Shown here one piece after another: positions 6,308 to 14,404 of a stretch of 64,000 nt of DNA (positions are counted from its first letter, which is position 1; each line of letters opens with the position of its first letter). The notes below the pieces were generated by a model, which did not search any database, was not told the DNA's origin, and saw nothing but the letters and a program-made list of their open reading frames with translations. The translations under genes and the position numbers were made by a program. The DNA is taken from positions 1 to 64,000 of the forward strand of contig NZ_AHCA01000016.1 in the NCBI RefSeq assembly GCF_000238355.1, read 5' to 3'. Origin of the DNA: Pseudoalteromonas haloplanktis ATCC 14393. GTDB lineage: Bacteria > Pseudomonadota > Gammaproteobacteria > Enterobacterales > Alteromonadaceae.

Positions 6308-8386
6308 ATGAAGTACTCAGCATTAACTCTCGCATTTTTAGCAATTTCTTTCGGCTCCGCTGCTTCTGAGTCAGATATAGAAACCATCACCATTGCACAT
6401 AAGCAAGCCTTTCGGGGTGATATTCCGCTTAAAGAGCTACCGCAGTCAATTACCACATTAAGTAAAGAAATGATGGTTGATAATGGCATTACCAAGTTTA
6501 GAGATGCACTGGATTTTTCAGCGAGTATTTCTCGTAAAAATAACGGCGGTGCACTGTGGGATAGCTATTCTATTCGCGGTTTGTCAGGTAATGAAAATAT
6601 GCCGTCGGGTTACTTAATCAATGGCTTTAGTGGTGGTAGAGGGTTTGCGGGTCCACGTGACGTGTCAAATATTGATTATATTGAAGTACTAAAAGGGCCC
6701 GGTTCGGCTTTATATGGTCGCTCTGAGCCTGGCGGCACAATCAACATTATTACTAAAAAGCCGCAGTTTTATCAGCAAGGCCAATTAAAAGCAGAGCTTG
6801 GTAGTGATAATCATAAACGTGTGCAAGGTGATTACACTAACGGCCTTACAGATGATATCGCTTTTCGAGTTAACGGGGCATGGCAAGACAGCGACAGTTT
6901 TCGTGATTACGTACATCACGATAAGTTTGTGATCACGCCTTCGCTTTATTATCAACTTAACGACAAGTCATCATTAACATACGAATTTGAATATGTTGAT
7001 CAGCAACAAATGTATGACCGTGGCATTGTCGTTCTTAACGATAATTTTGATACTGTGCCTGAAAACCGCTTCTTAGGTAATCCAAACGATGGCCCTACTA
7101 AGGTTCATTCACGTGGTCATCAGCTAAGTTATGACTATGATATTAGTAGTGATTGGACATTATTACTGGGTGCAAACTACCGTACAGCAACGTTAAATGG
7201 CTATTCTTCTGATGCGGAACTTTCGCCATCACGTCAATCATTGTTTGATGATGGCCACACCTTAACCCGCCAACATCGCTATCGAGATTATGAGTCTGAG
7301 GATTTAAGCTTGCGTTTTGAGCTCAGTGGTAACTTTGAGTTAGCGGGTATCACTAATCACGTTTTGCTTGGTGCTGATGCTTATGATTACGAACTTCGTA
7401 CAGGGCTGTATCGTTATCGTGGTGGCAATGGCACGTATACCATTGATATTTATGAGCCAAATTACAGTACTGGCCCTGGTCCTGATGTTGAAATGCAGTA
7501 TGAAAACAACGAACAGCAAAACGCATACGGTATCTACATGCAAGATCAGCTAGATATTACCGAGCGCTTTAAAGTGATGGTGGGTTTGCGTTTTGATGAG
7601 ATTGAACAAGACATCTTCGAAACTAAGTCAGGTGTTGCCTCAAATAGTAAAGAAAACAGAGTCAGTCCTCGCTTTGGTATGGTGTATGAGCTAAACGATG
7701 CGATTAATCTTTATACCAGTTATTCAGAAGGTTTTTTGCCATTAAGTGGCACTGACGCACAAGGCGAACCGTTTGGTTTTGAAGAAAGTGACTCGTTTGA
7801 AGTGGGCATGAAGTTTAGCTTTGAAAAAATTAGCGGCACTATTGCATTATTCGATGCCAGTAAGAGCAATATGTTGGTTGCCGATCCGGTGAACGTTGGC
7901 TATTCCGCACCAGTAGGTAAAGCGACAAGTAAAGGTTTTGAAGTTGATGTAACAGGTAATTTAGGAGCTAATACTGAGTACACAGTGTCTTATGCCTATG
8001 TAAAAGCTGAAACAGCGAACGATGTAGTTAATGTTGATTGGTTAGTACCAATTCCCAAAGGCAGCCCTTTAGTTAATGTACCTGAAAATAACTTTTCGCT
8101 TTCACTAAATCATGATGCCCGTGTATTTGAACAAGACATCAAAATTGGTGGGCATTATCAATATATTTCAGACCGACTCGGCGACCCTGCTGATTTAACG
8201 TTCCGCTTACCGAGTTATCAGTTAGTGGGTTTATTTGCTAAATGGCAAGCAACCGATCGTACGGCAGTGTCACTGAATGCTGATAATGTATTCGATGAAA
8301 GTTATATCGCCAGTAGTTACAACGCTTTATGGGCTTATCCTGGTGCGCCAACCCAGTTTAAGCTAGGTTTATCTTATGACTTCTGA
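6308..8386 (+). CDS. TonB-dependent siderophore-type receptor, probably zinc-regulated
   Basis: This 692-residue outer-membrane receptor has a signal peptide (about residues 1-20), a likely TonB box (DIETITI), a plug domain with the typical YIEVLKGPGSALYGR and EPGGTINIITKKP motifs, and a 22-strand barrel ending in LSYDF with a terminal Phe. It is of the FhuA/FoxA siderophore-receptor type. Zur-like boxes just upstream suggest it takes up a zinc complex or a zinc-linked metallophore rather than ferric iron; this is inference. The DUF1624 gene starts inside its last 11 bases, so the two products are made together. No periplasmic binding protein or ABC transporter is adjacent. Confidence 0.88.
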   Translation: MKYSALTLAFLAISFGSAASESDIETITIAHKQAFRGDIPLKELPQSITTLSKEMMVDNGITKFRDALDFSASISRKNNGGALWDSYSIRGLSGNENMPSGYLINGFSGGRGFAGPRDVSNIDYIEVLKGPGSALYGRSEPGGTINIITKKPQFYQQGQLKAELGSDNHKRVQGDYTNGLTDDIAFRVNGAWQDSDSFRDYVHHDKFVITPSLYYQLNDKSSLTYEFEYVDQQQMYDRGIVVLNDNFDTVPENRFLGNPNDGPTKVHSRGHQLSYDYDISSDWTLLLGANYRTATLNGYSSDAELSPSRQSLFDDGHTLTRQHRYRDYESEDLSLRFELSGNFELAGITNHVLLGADAYDYELRTGLYRYRGGNGTYTIDIYEPNYSTGPGPDVEMQYENNEQQNAYGIYMQDQLDITERFKVMVGLRFDEIEQDIFETKSGVASNSKENRVSPRFGMVYELNDAINLYTSYSEGFLPLSGTDAQGEPFGFEESDSFEVGMKFSFEKISGTIALFDASKSNMLVADPVNVGYSAPVGKATSKGFEVDVTGNLGANTEYTVSYAYVKAETANDVVNVDWLVPIPKGSPLVNVPENNFSLSLNHDARVFEQDIKIGGHYQYISDRLGDPADLTFRLPSYQLVGLFAKWQATDRTAVSLNADNVFDESYIASSYNALWAYPGAPTQFKLGLSYDF

Positions 8387-9521
8387 GCAAATTAAAAACC
8401 GTATTCATAGTATCGACATCATGCGTGGTGTGGTTATTTTACTAATGCTTGTTGACCACGTTCGTGAACGGTTCTTTTTGCATATGCAGGTGTCTGATCC
8501 TATGGATGTAGACACCACCAGCCCAGGGCTTTTCTGGAGTCGCTTTGCGGCGCACTTTTGTGCGCCCACCTTCATATTTTTAACCGGACTTTCGGCGTGG
8601 CTTTACAGCCACCCAGCGAATGGTGTTGCGCGCTCAGCCCGTAGCTTTTTGATTAAACGGGGGCTGTTTTTAATCGCACTTGAAATCACGGTTATTTGTT
8701 TTTCATGGATGGGCTACTTTCACACTATTTGGTTGCAAGTCATGTGGGCAATTGGGTTGTGTATGCTCACGCTCGCGCTGCTTATTAACTTGCCGCAACG
8801 GGTGTTATTGGTGTTAGGTTTACTCATTGTATTTGGTCACAACTTACTTACACCAATTAGTTTTAGCCCTGATGAATGGGGTTATACCCTGTGGACTATA
8901 TTGCACGATCGCGGTTATATTTCTCAGGGTGGCTTAATTGATGTAAAAATTAGTTATCCCGTATTGCCTTGGATTGGGGTTATTTTATTAGGTTACTGTG
9001 CAGGCCCTATATATGCTCCTAGTCGCGATAGCGATGATAGAAAGCAGTGGCTAGTCGGTTTAGGCTTAGCTTGTGTGGCACTGTTTGCTATTTTACGTGG
9101 TTTTAATATTTATGGTGAAACTTTGCCTTGGCAACAGTTTGCAAGCAGTTCTGAGACCTTAATGTCGCTGTTTAATGTGACTAAATACCCGCCATCGTTA
9201 AGCTTTTTACTTATAACGCTCGCAATGATGTTTTTTGGTTTATGGCTATTTGAGCGACCGTTAAATCGCTTTTTAAATGCACTGCGTACCTTTGGCTCGG
9301 TGCCAATGTTCTTCTATATTGTGCACCTTTATGCGTTACTTGTACTTTATGCAATTGGTCATGCCATTTATGGTGCTAATCAAGGGCGTTATTTTGGGGT
9401 GGATCACATTGGCTGGATTTGGCTTATCGCCGCCTTATTAGCTCTAGCACTTTATTGGCCCACTCAATGGTTTAGTGCCTATAAACGCAAAAGTAAAAAG
9501 CCGTGGTTAAAGTATTTATAA
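8376..9521 (+). CDS. DUF1624 / heparan-alpha-glucosaminide N-acetyltransferase-like membrane protein
   Basis: The N-terminal motif SIDIMRGVVILLMLVDHVR is the hallmark of DUF1624 and related membrane acyltransferases, in which a conserved Arg and His lie at the first helix. The 381 residues form roughly ten membrane helices. Relatives move acyl groups from the cytoplasm to sugars or other acceptors across the membrane. The start overlaps the 3' end of the receptor gene by 11 bases, with an AGG about eight bases before it inside the receptor coding sequence, so translation is coupled. A role in modifying the receptor's ligand or a surface sugar is possible; the substrate is unknown. Confidence 0.78.
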   Translation: MTSEQIKNRIHSIDIMRGVVILLMLVDHVRERFFLHMQVSDPMDVDTTSPGLFWSRFAAHFCAPTFIFLTGLSAWLYSHPANGVARSARSFLIKRGLFLIALEITVICFSWMGYFHTIWLQVMWAIGLCMLTLALLINLPQRVLLVLGLLIVFGHNLLTPISFSPDEWGYTLWTILHDRGYISQGGLIDVKISYPVLPWIGVILLGYCAGPIYAPSRDSDDRKQWLVGLGLACVALFAILRGFNIYGETLPWQQFASSSETLMSLFNVTKYPPSLSFLLITLAMMFFGLWLFERPLNRFLNALRTFGSVPMFFYIVHLYALLVLYAIGHAIYGANQGRYFGVDHIGWIWLIAALLALALYWPTQWFSAYKRKSKKPWLKYL

Positions 9522-9604
9522 ATTACCCGCAATCGTTATAACGCAGCATGTTTATCCATGTGCTATACCTTAGCTTCGGATTAGCCATAACAAGGATAAT
9601 TAAC

Positions 9605-9973
9605 ATGAAGAAATTAAGCCTAAGCTTCGCATTACTGCTACCGTTTGCTGTTAATGCGGGTATTACTGACCCTGATTGCACCGCTGAAAAAGCGGTAAAA
9701 AGTGCTGCGACTAAAGCCGCTATTGGGGTGGGTGGGCGTTGTAATCCTGCCGAGACTGCAAAAGATAGCGCCGGCAAAGTGATAGAAAATGCCCTACCAG
9801 ATGACGGTGTTGCAGGAAAAGCAGTTGATAAAGCAACTGGCCGTAACGACACGCTTAAAGACAAAGCGGCAGATGCGGTTGATGAAAAAGTAGACGAAAT
9901 TGTGCCAGACAAGCTGCAAAAAGACAACGATGGCAAAAACATCAAAAAGACAGTAAAAAAGAAAATAGAGTAA
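9605..9973 (+). CDS. Small exported Lys/Ala/Asp-rich protein, unknown
   Basis: The 122-residue product starts with a signal peptide (MKKLSLSFALLLPFAVNA) and an AAGGA lies a few bases before the ATG. Longer in-frame starts upstream lack a ribosome site. Two cysteines (about residues 25 and 48) could pair in the periplasm. The remainder is highly charged and helical, with repeated K(A)AVDKATG / DKAADAVDEKVDE pieces and a Lys-rich end. I recognise no family. It is preceded by the DUF1624 gene but has its own leader. Confidence 0.65.
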   Translation: MKKLSLSFALLLPFAVNAGITDPDCTAEKAVKSAATKAAIGVGGRCNPAETAKDSAGKVIENALPDDGVAGKAVDKATGRNDTLKDKAADAVDEKVDEIVPDKLQKDNDGKNIKKTVKKKIE

Positions 9974-9991
9974 GCGGTGTTAACACCGCTT
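9972..9991. terminator. Hairpin between convergent genes
   Basis: The perfect palindrome AAGCGGTG-TTAA-CACCGCTT overlaps the stop of the small exported protein and ends three bases before the mscS stop. It may end transcription from both sides, although only short T-runs follow. Confidence 0.6.
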
Positions 9992-9994
9992 AAT

Positions 9995-11305
9995 TTAAAC
10001 CTTACTGACAAAGCCTTCGTTAAGCACTCTAACTTCGCGTTGTGGGAATGGAATTGCAATATCATGCGCTTTGAGAGTTTCTAATATGATTAGCAATAAG
10101 TCGCCACCAACGCGATTTTTACCATCATCTATGCCTTGCATCCAAAATTCCACAAACATATTAATCCCGTTATCACCAAAGCTATCTATTTCGCAATCAG
10201 GGCGTTCTTCAAATGGCACATCAGGGCCACTAATAACTTGAGGGTGCTCAGCAACCGCGTCTTTAATAATCTCGACCATGGCGCGAACATCAGTGGCGTA
10301 TGCCACACTAAAATCGACACGATAACGTTGTTTAGGATCTTTGTGCGTCCAGTTTGTGAGTAAAGACGAAATGAATGTTTCGTTAGGGACTAGTATGTCT
10401 TTACCGTCATAGGTTTCAAGAATAGCATGGCGCATCTTGAACTCTCTTACAAAGCCACTTTTACCGTTTTCTAGCTCAACAAAATCACCAATGGTGAGAG
10501 ATTTATCGAGCAAAATAATAATACCAGAAATAAAATTAGAGGCGATTGATTGCAGCCCTAAGCCAAGGCCGACACCTAGCGCGCCGCCAAACACTGCCAA
10601 TGCAGTAAGATTTACTCCCATTATATTCAGTAGCAACAATGCGATAATGCAAAATAAGCCAACTTCAAAGAGTTTCGTAAATACTTCGCGGGTACTGATA
10701 TCCAGTGTTTGCTGATTACGAATGATAACTTTACCAACATTACTAGATGCTCGGCCTAGCCAAAATAAAATAGCGCCAAAAAATAACACCCGAGTCAGCC
10801 CATATAAACTGACTTGAATATTACCTAGGTTTATAGAAACTCCTTCAAGAGCTTTAATAAATACCGGTAAAAAGCCAAGTAAGTGCAATAGTAATATAGG
10901 CAAACCAACCAGCTTAAATAGCGCTGACATAAAGGGGCTATTAACAAACTCTTTAATAATAGAGTAAGCAAACAATAATATGGCAATGCTGAGTGCAGTA
11001 TTCATTAACCATACTTGCAGATCCGCAGTGAGACCTATAGAAGTAAATATTTTCAGTAAAATGATTGCTGCCAGCGGGTAGACGATATTACTGAGTCGAA
11101 ACAGCATAATGTTGATCGGATGTTCTGACGCTACTTTAGTATGCTTATCGACTCGCTTCTTTACTGTTTTTGAATAAATCCAGTAGGCTACAGCATAGCT
11201 GGCGATGATCACCAGTATCTGTAGATAGGTTGCTGGTTGGCTAAGCATTGATTGGATCAATAACCAAACAGACTCAAATTGTTTGGAAAAAAACTCACTA
11301 TCCAT
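9995..11305 (-). CDS. MscS-family mechanosensitive channel
   Basis: The protein has several N-terminal helices, a Gly/Ala-rich pore helix (ALAVFGGALGVGLGLGLQ, about residues 235-252), and the conserved GDFVELENGKSGFVREF segment of the cytoplasmic beta domain. A C-terminal alpha/beta domain follows. With 436 residues and extra membrane helices it is larger than E. coli MscS (286) and closer to the medium-size YnaI/YbdG-type subfamily. Such channels open under membrane tension during osmotic downshock. It is a single-gene unit on the minus strand. Confidence 0.88.
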   Translation of the reverse strand: MDSEFFSKQFESVWLLIQSMLSQPATYLQILVIIASYAVAYWIYSKTVKKRVDKHTKVASEHPINIMLFRLSNIVYPLAAIILLKIFTSIGLTADLQVWLMNTALSIAILLFAYSIIKEFVNSPFMSALFKLVGLPILLLHLLGFLPVFIKALEGVSINLGNIQVSLYGLTRVLFFGAILFWLGRASSNVGKVIIRNQQTLDISTREVFTKLFEVGLFCIIALLLLNIMGVNLTALAVFGGALGVGLGLGLQSIASNFISGIIILLDKSLTIGDFVELENGKSGFVREFKMRHAILETYDGKDILVPNETFISSLLTNWTHKDPKQRYRVDFSVAYATDVRAMVEIIKDAVAEHPQVISGPDVPFEERPDCEIDSFGDNGINMFVEFWMQGIDDGKNRVGGDLLLIILETLKAHDIAIPFPQREVRVLNEGFVSKV

Positions 11306-11447
11306 AAAAAAGACTTTTTTAGGTAAATTCAGATGCTTTACTATGGCTGATAAGTTTGAAAATTTACAGAATAATTAACGACACTTTTAAAGCTTATTAT
11401 GTTAACTAGATGGCGTGTTTAACAAAACACTGATAAATGACTTAGGA

Positions 11448-11891
11448 TTATAACGCCAGTATTTCATCGCGGTTACTCGGTGACCACGCTTTCTCTGCTG
11501 CTTGTTGTTGTGTTAGCCAAACAAAGTCAGTGTGCTCATTAGGATCTAACACAATAGTGATATCATCCGGCACGCAAATACTAAACACATGTTCAGTATT
11601 GACTAACGCGTTGGCTTGATAGCGATGTCGCCATGATTCCCTAATCGTATATTGATTTGTTTTTTTGTGATCTTGCATAGTCAGACCCAGCGCGCGGGCA
11701 TCTATCCCTGTTTCTTCTAAAAGCTCTCGATACGCTGTTGTTATAGGCGTTTCGCCTTCATCAATCCCCCCTGTTACAGATTGCCAAAAGTTGGCATCAT
11801 CAGTGCGTTGGATCAGTAAGCAATCTTTATTTTTTTTATAAATAACAACCAGTACAGAGAAGGGTTTGCGAAGTGGTTGATTATCTAACAA
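11448..11891 (-). CDS. nudB: Dihydroneopterin triphosphate pyrophosphohydrolase (Nudix)
   Basis: The Nudix box GGIDEGETPITTAYRELLEE fits GX5EX7REUXEEXGU. The start LRKPFSVLVVIYKKN and WQSVTGGI match NudB, which removes pyrophosphate from dihydroneopterin triphosphate, the step after GTP cyclohydrolase in folate synthesis. FolE2 at 599-1513 makes its substrate, but the genes are 10 kb apart. Translation begins at TTG with GAGG nine bases upstream. The length of 147 residues is normal. Confidence 0.87.
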   Translation of the reverse strand: MLDNQPLRKPFSVLVVIYKKNKDCLLIQRTDDANFWQSVTGGIDEGETPITTAYRELLEETGIDARALGLTMQDHKKTNQYTIRESWRHRYQANALVNTEHVFSICVPDDITIVLDPNEHTDFVWLTQQQAAEKAWSPSNRDEILAL

Positions 11892-11956
11892 AGTGGAACC
11901 TCAAAGACAGTATGTTACATGAGTGTACCTGAGCATGAATTATTTAACTAGCCAGA

Positions 11957-12685
11957 TCACTTAGCTAATAACCAGATGCCTAGTAGCAGCAACAGGAAAT
12001 TCATCATTCTTAAGAACTGTGCGGTATTGAGCTTGCTTTGTAACCAAATCCCTAAACGGTTGCCTATAAAAGCAATAGGCAAGCTAGCTAGGGCTATTAA
12101 TACCCATTTTACTTCGATTAAACCAAGGCTAATAAAGCCAATTAGTTTGATGGCATTCATCATTGCAAAAATAATCGCAACAGTGGCTACAAAACGTTTT
12201 GGGGGGAGTTGAATGGTACTGAAATACATAATCAGTGGCGGTCCTCCCGCATGTATTAAAGTGCTGGTAATACCGGCTAAACCACCCATAGATAACGCAC
12301 CTAAACGGCTATTTAGGGCGCTTAAGGTAAATTGGCTAAAGGCTAAGCTGCGAATAGCAAACACAATACATAAAATAGCAATCGTGGTTTTTATAAACGC
12401 CGCATCAAGCCAGCCAATTAGAATGTGAGCCGTTATAACACCAGCTAATAAACCTGGCAGTAAGCGTTTAAGTTGTTTTATATCCCATTGTTGCCAGTAA
12501 CTTTTTAAGCTAAATACATCGGCAACTATAAGTACGGGCAGCATTAAACCAATTGCAGCCACAGGTGGCATAATAAGCATAAGGATAGGCACAGAGAACA
12601 CACCAAGCGCACCGGCAAATCCAGATTTAGATACGCCGGTAAGTAATACCACAAATGCGATGATCGCGAGGGTTGTAGCTGTCAT
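11957..12685 (-). CDS. TauE/SafE (TSUP) family membrane permease
   Basis: The 242-residue protein has about eight helices and the family-typical glycine motifs, including GLAGITSTLIHAGGPPLIMYF near residues 133-153. TSUP proteins move sulfur-containing or other small anions (sulfite, sulfonates, sulfoacetate). It lies 12 bases downstream of the pirin gene with AGGAAG before its ATG, so the two form an operon, possibly controlled by the LysR regulator through the site at 13474-13492. The substrate cannot be told from sequence. Confidence 0.85.
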   Translation of the reverse strand: MTATTLAIIAFVVLLTGVSKSGFAGALGVFSVPILMLIMPPVAAIGLMLPVLIVADVFSLKSYWQQWDIKQLKRLLPGLLAGVITAHILIGWLDAAFIKTTIAILCIVFAIRSLAFSQFTLSALNSRLGALSMGGLAGITSTLIHAGGPPLIMYFSTIQLPPKRFVATVAIIFAMMNAIKLIGFISLGLIEVKWVLIALASLPIAFIGNRLGIWLQSKLNTAQFLRMMNFLLLLLGIWLLAK

Positions 12686-12697
12686 TAACTTCCTTAT

Positions 12698-13387
12698 TTA
12701 AGCTGGTAAATCAAACCATAATGCCTCTAGCTGGTCTTTAGCTGTGAGTGTTACGCGCTGTTCACTATTTAAGGCAAATGCATCGCCTGAGCTAAAGGTA
12801 TCAGCATCGGCCTCAACAGAGCCTGATATTACATGAAAATACCCTTTACGATGGTTGGTTTGCAAGTCATATGTTTGCCCAGTAGTTAACTGTAAACGGT
12901 ATAAACTGGCATCTTGATTTATACTAACGCTGCCTTGTTCGCCGCTTGGTGTGACCAGTGGAGTGAGGGGCGCAGTTTGAATAATGCTTTTTTGTTCATA
13001 ACTTGGCGTGATACCGCGCAATTTAGGTTGGATCCAAATTTGTAAGAAATGCGCTGTTTCTGAGTTCGAAGCATTATACTCGCTATGCATGATACCACTG
13101 CCTGCGCTCATGCGCTGAATGTCTCCTGCGGGCACGCTGTATTCATTGCCTGTGCTGTCTTTATGTTTTAATGCACCCGCAATGACATAAGAGATAATCT
13201 CCATATCACGATGCCCGTGAGTCGCAAAGCCTTGACCAGGGCTGAGCTTATCTTCATTAATTACTCTAAGAGTTGAAAACCCCATATGTTTTGGATCAAG
13301 GTAACGGCCAAATGAAAAGCTATGCTTACTTTGCAGCCAGCCAAAATTTGCTTGTCCACGTTCGTGTGCTTTGCGTATATAGTGCAT
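12698..13387 (-). CDS. Pirin family protein (YhhW/YhaK-type bicupin)
   Basis: The protein has the metal-binding N-terminal cupin of pirins: TLRVINEDKLSPGQGFATHG, followed by HRDMEI and MSAGSGIMHSEYN. The His and Glu ligands are therefore present. E. coli YhhW in this family has quercetin 2,3-dioxygenase activity, but in vivo roles are unclear. AGGAGT precedes the ATG. A perfect inverted repeat matching the one upstream of doxX lies 87-105 bases upstream. In E. coli the LysR regulator YhaJ is next to the pirin gene yhaK and controls the DoxX-type gene yqjF, a similar gene set. Confidence 0.9.
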   Translation of the reverse strand: MHYIRKAHERGQANFGWLQSKHSFSFGRYLDPKHMGFSTLRVINEDKLSPGQGFATHGHRDMEIISYVIAGALKHKDSTGNEYSVPAGDIQRMSAGSGIMHSEYNASNSETAHFLQIWIQPKLRGITPSYEQKSIIQTAPLTPLVTPSGEQGSVSINQDASLYRLQLTTGQTYDLQTNHRKGYFHVISGSVEADADTFSSGDAFALNSEQRVTLTAKDQLEALWFDLPA

Positions 13388-13471
13388 AACTTAACTCCTG
13401 ATCAGATGCTAACTTTAATAACAGCAGTATAAGTTTTATGTGAAAGATTAAAATCGCTTTTAAAAGGACTA

Positions 13472-13494
13472 TTCATTCTATTTAATAGAATGAA
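13472..13494. promoter_or_regulatory. 23-bp perfect palindrome, candidate LysR operator (site 1)
   Basis: The arms TTCATTCTATT and AATAGAATGAA are separated by one T. The inner core CATTCT-N7-AGAATG (13474-13492) recurs at 16877-16895. The element lies between the end of the lysR gene and the start of pirin on the minus strand. It could also act as a lysR terminator hairpin, but the second copy in a promoter region favours an operator. Confidence 0.6.
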
Positions 13495-13507
13495 AGCCCT
13501 TAGTTAA

Positions 13508-14404
13508 TTAACAATCAAGTTCAGCTTGCATTACTTGATAGCGTAACTCACCAATGAATGTACGAGCGGCTGGGCCGAGACGGTCACTGTCTTTAAAGAG
13601 CAAGTGAAGCATGGCACTGCGTTTACTATTGTGGCTAAGGTTAAGGGGTTTGAGCTGATTTTGAGCTAATTGATTGACGATCGCTGTGCTAGGCAGCCAA
13701 GCAAAGCCCAAGCCGTTGCTGATCATGTCGATAGAAGTACGCATATGACTGACAGTCCAGCGTTGGTCAGCACCTAGCCAGCCACCGTCTTGCTTATTAT
13801 GTAAGGCTGAATCGCGGACCACAATTTGCCGGTGCGATTTCAAGTCTTCAAGGGTGATAGGTCGGGTGATGCTATGTAGGGCATGATCTGGGTGTGCAAC
13901 AGCCGTAAACTCGATATTGCATAACTCTTCACTAAATCCGGCTTTGCCAGTAAACCCCGATATTGCAATATCTACATTGGTGTTCTCTAGTAATTCATTC
14001 GCGCCAGTTAACACTGATTCGTGTAGTTCAATGCGTAATAATGGATACATGGCTGAGGTGTTATTGAGCACTTTATAAAGTAGTGCTTGGGGAAATATTT
14101 CATCGACTGCAATACGTAGCTTGCTTTCAATCCCTTCACTTAAAGTATGGCCAACGGCTTCGACTTTTGCGGCTTCCTCGAGTAGATAATTGGCGCGGCG
14201 AAGTATCATTTCGCCAGCTTCGGTGATCACCGTTTTTCGGCCTGCGATGGTAAATAGTTTGACCCCTAGCGCGGTTTCAATTTTACCAACCGAATTATGA
14301 ATACTCGATTGGCTTTTATGAATCTTTTGCGCCGCTTGGTTAAAGCCACCATGCTCCACAACGGCTCTAAACATACGCCACTGTTCTAAAGTTATTCTAA
14401 GCAT
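13508..14404 (-). CDS. LysR-type transcriptional regulator
   Basis: The N-terminus has the winged helix-turn-helix of LysR proteins (LEQWRMFRAVVEHGGFNQAA, then KSQSSIHNSVGKIETALGVKLF) followed by a substrate-binding domain from about residue 90. I chose the ATG giving MLRITLEQ, which overlaps the end of the antiporter gene by eight bases; a start 11 codons earlier lies inside that gene. It is flanked by pirin/TSUP on one side and antiporter/DoxX on the other. Two identical-pattern inverted repeats upstream of pirin and doxX are good candidates for its binding sites. The inducer is unknown; a YhaJ-like response to quinone or aromatic electrophiles is an analogy only. Confidence 0.9.
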   Translation of the reverse strand: MLRITLEQWRMFRAVVEHGGFNQAAQKIHKSQSSIHNSVGKIETALGVKLFTIAGRKTVITEAGEMILRRANYLLEEAAKVEAVGHTLSEGIESKLRIAVDEIFPQALLYKVLNNTSAMYPLLRIELHESVLTGANELLENTNVDIAISGFTGKAGFSEELCNIEFTAVAHPDHALHSITRPITLEDLKSHRQIVVRDSALHNKQDGGWLGADQRWTVSHMRTSIDMISNGLGFAWLPSTAIVNQLAQNQLKPLNLSHNSKRSAMLHLLFKDSDRLGPAARTFIGELRYQVMQAELDC

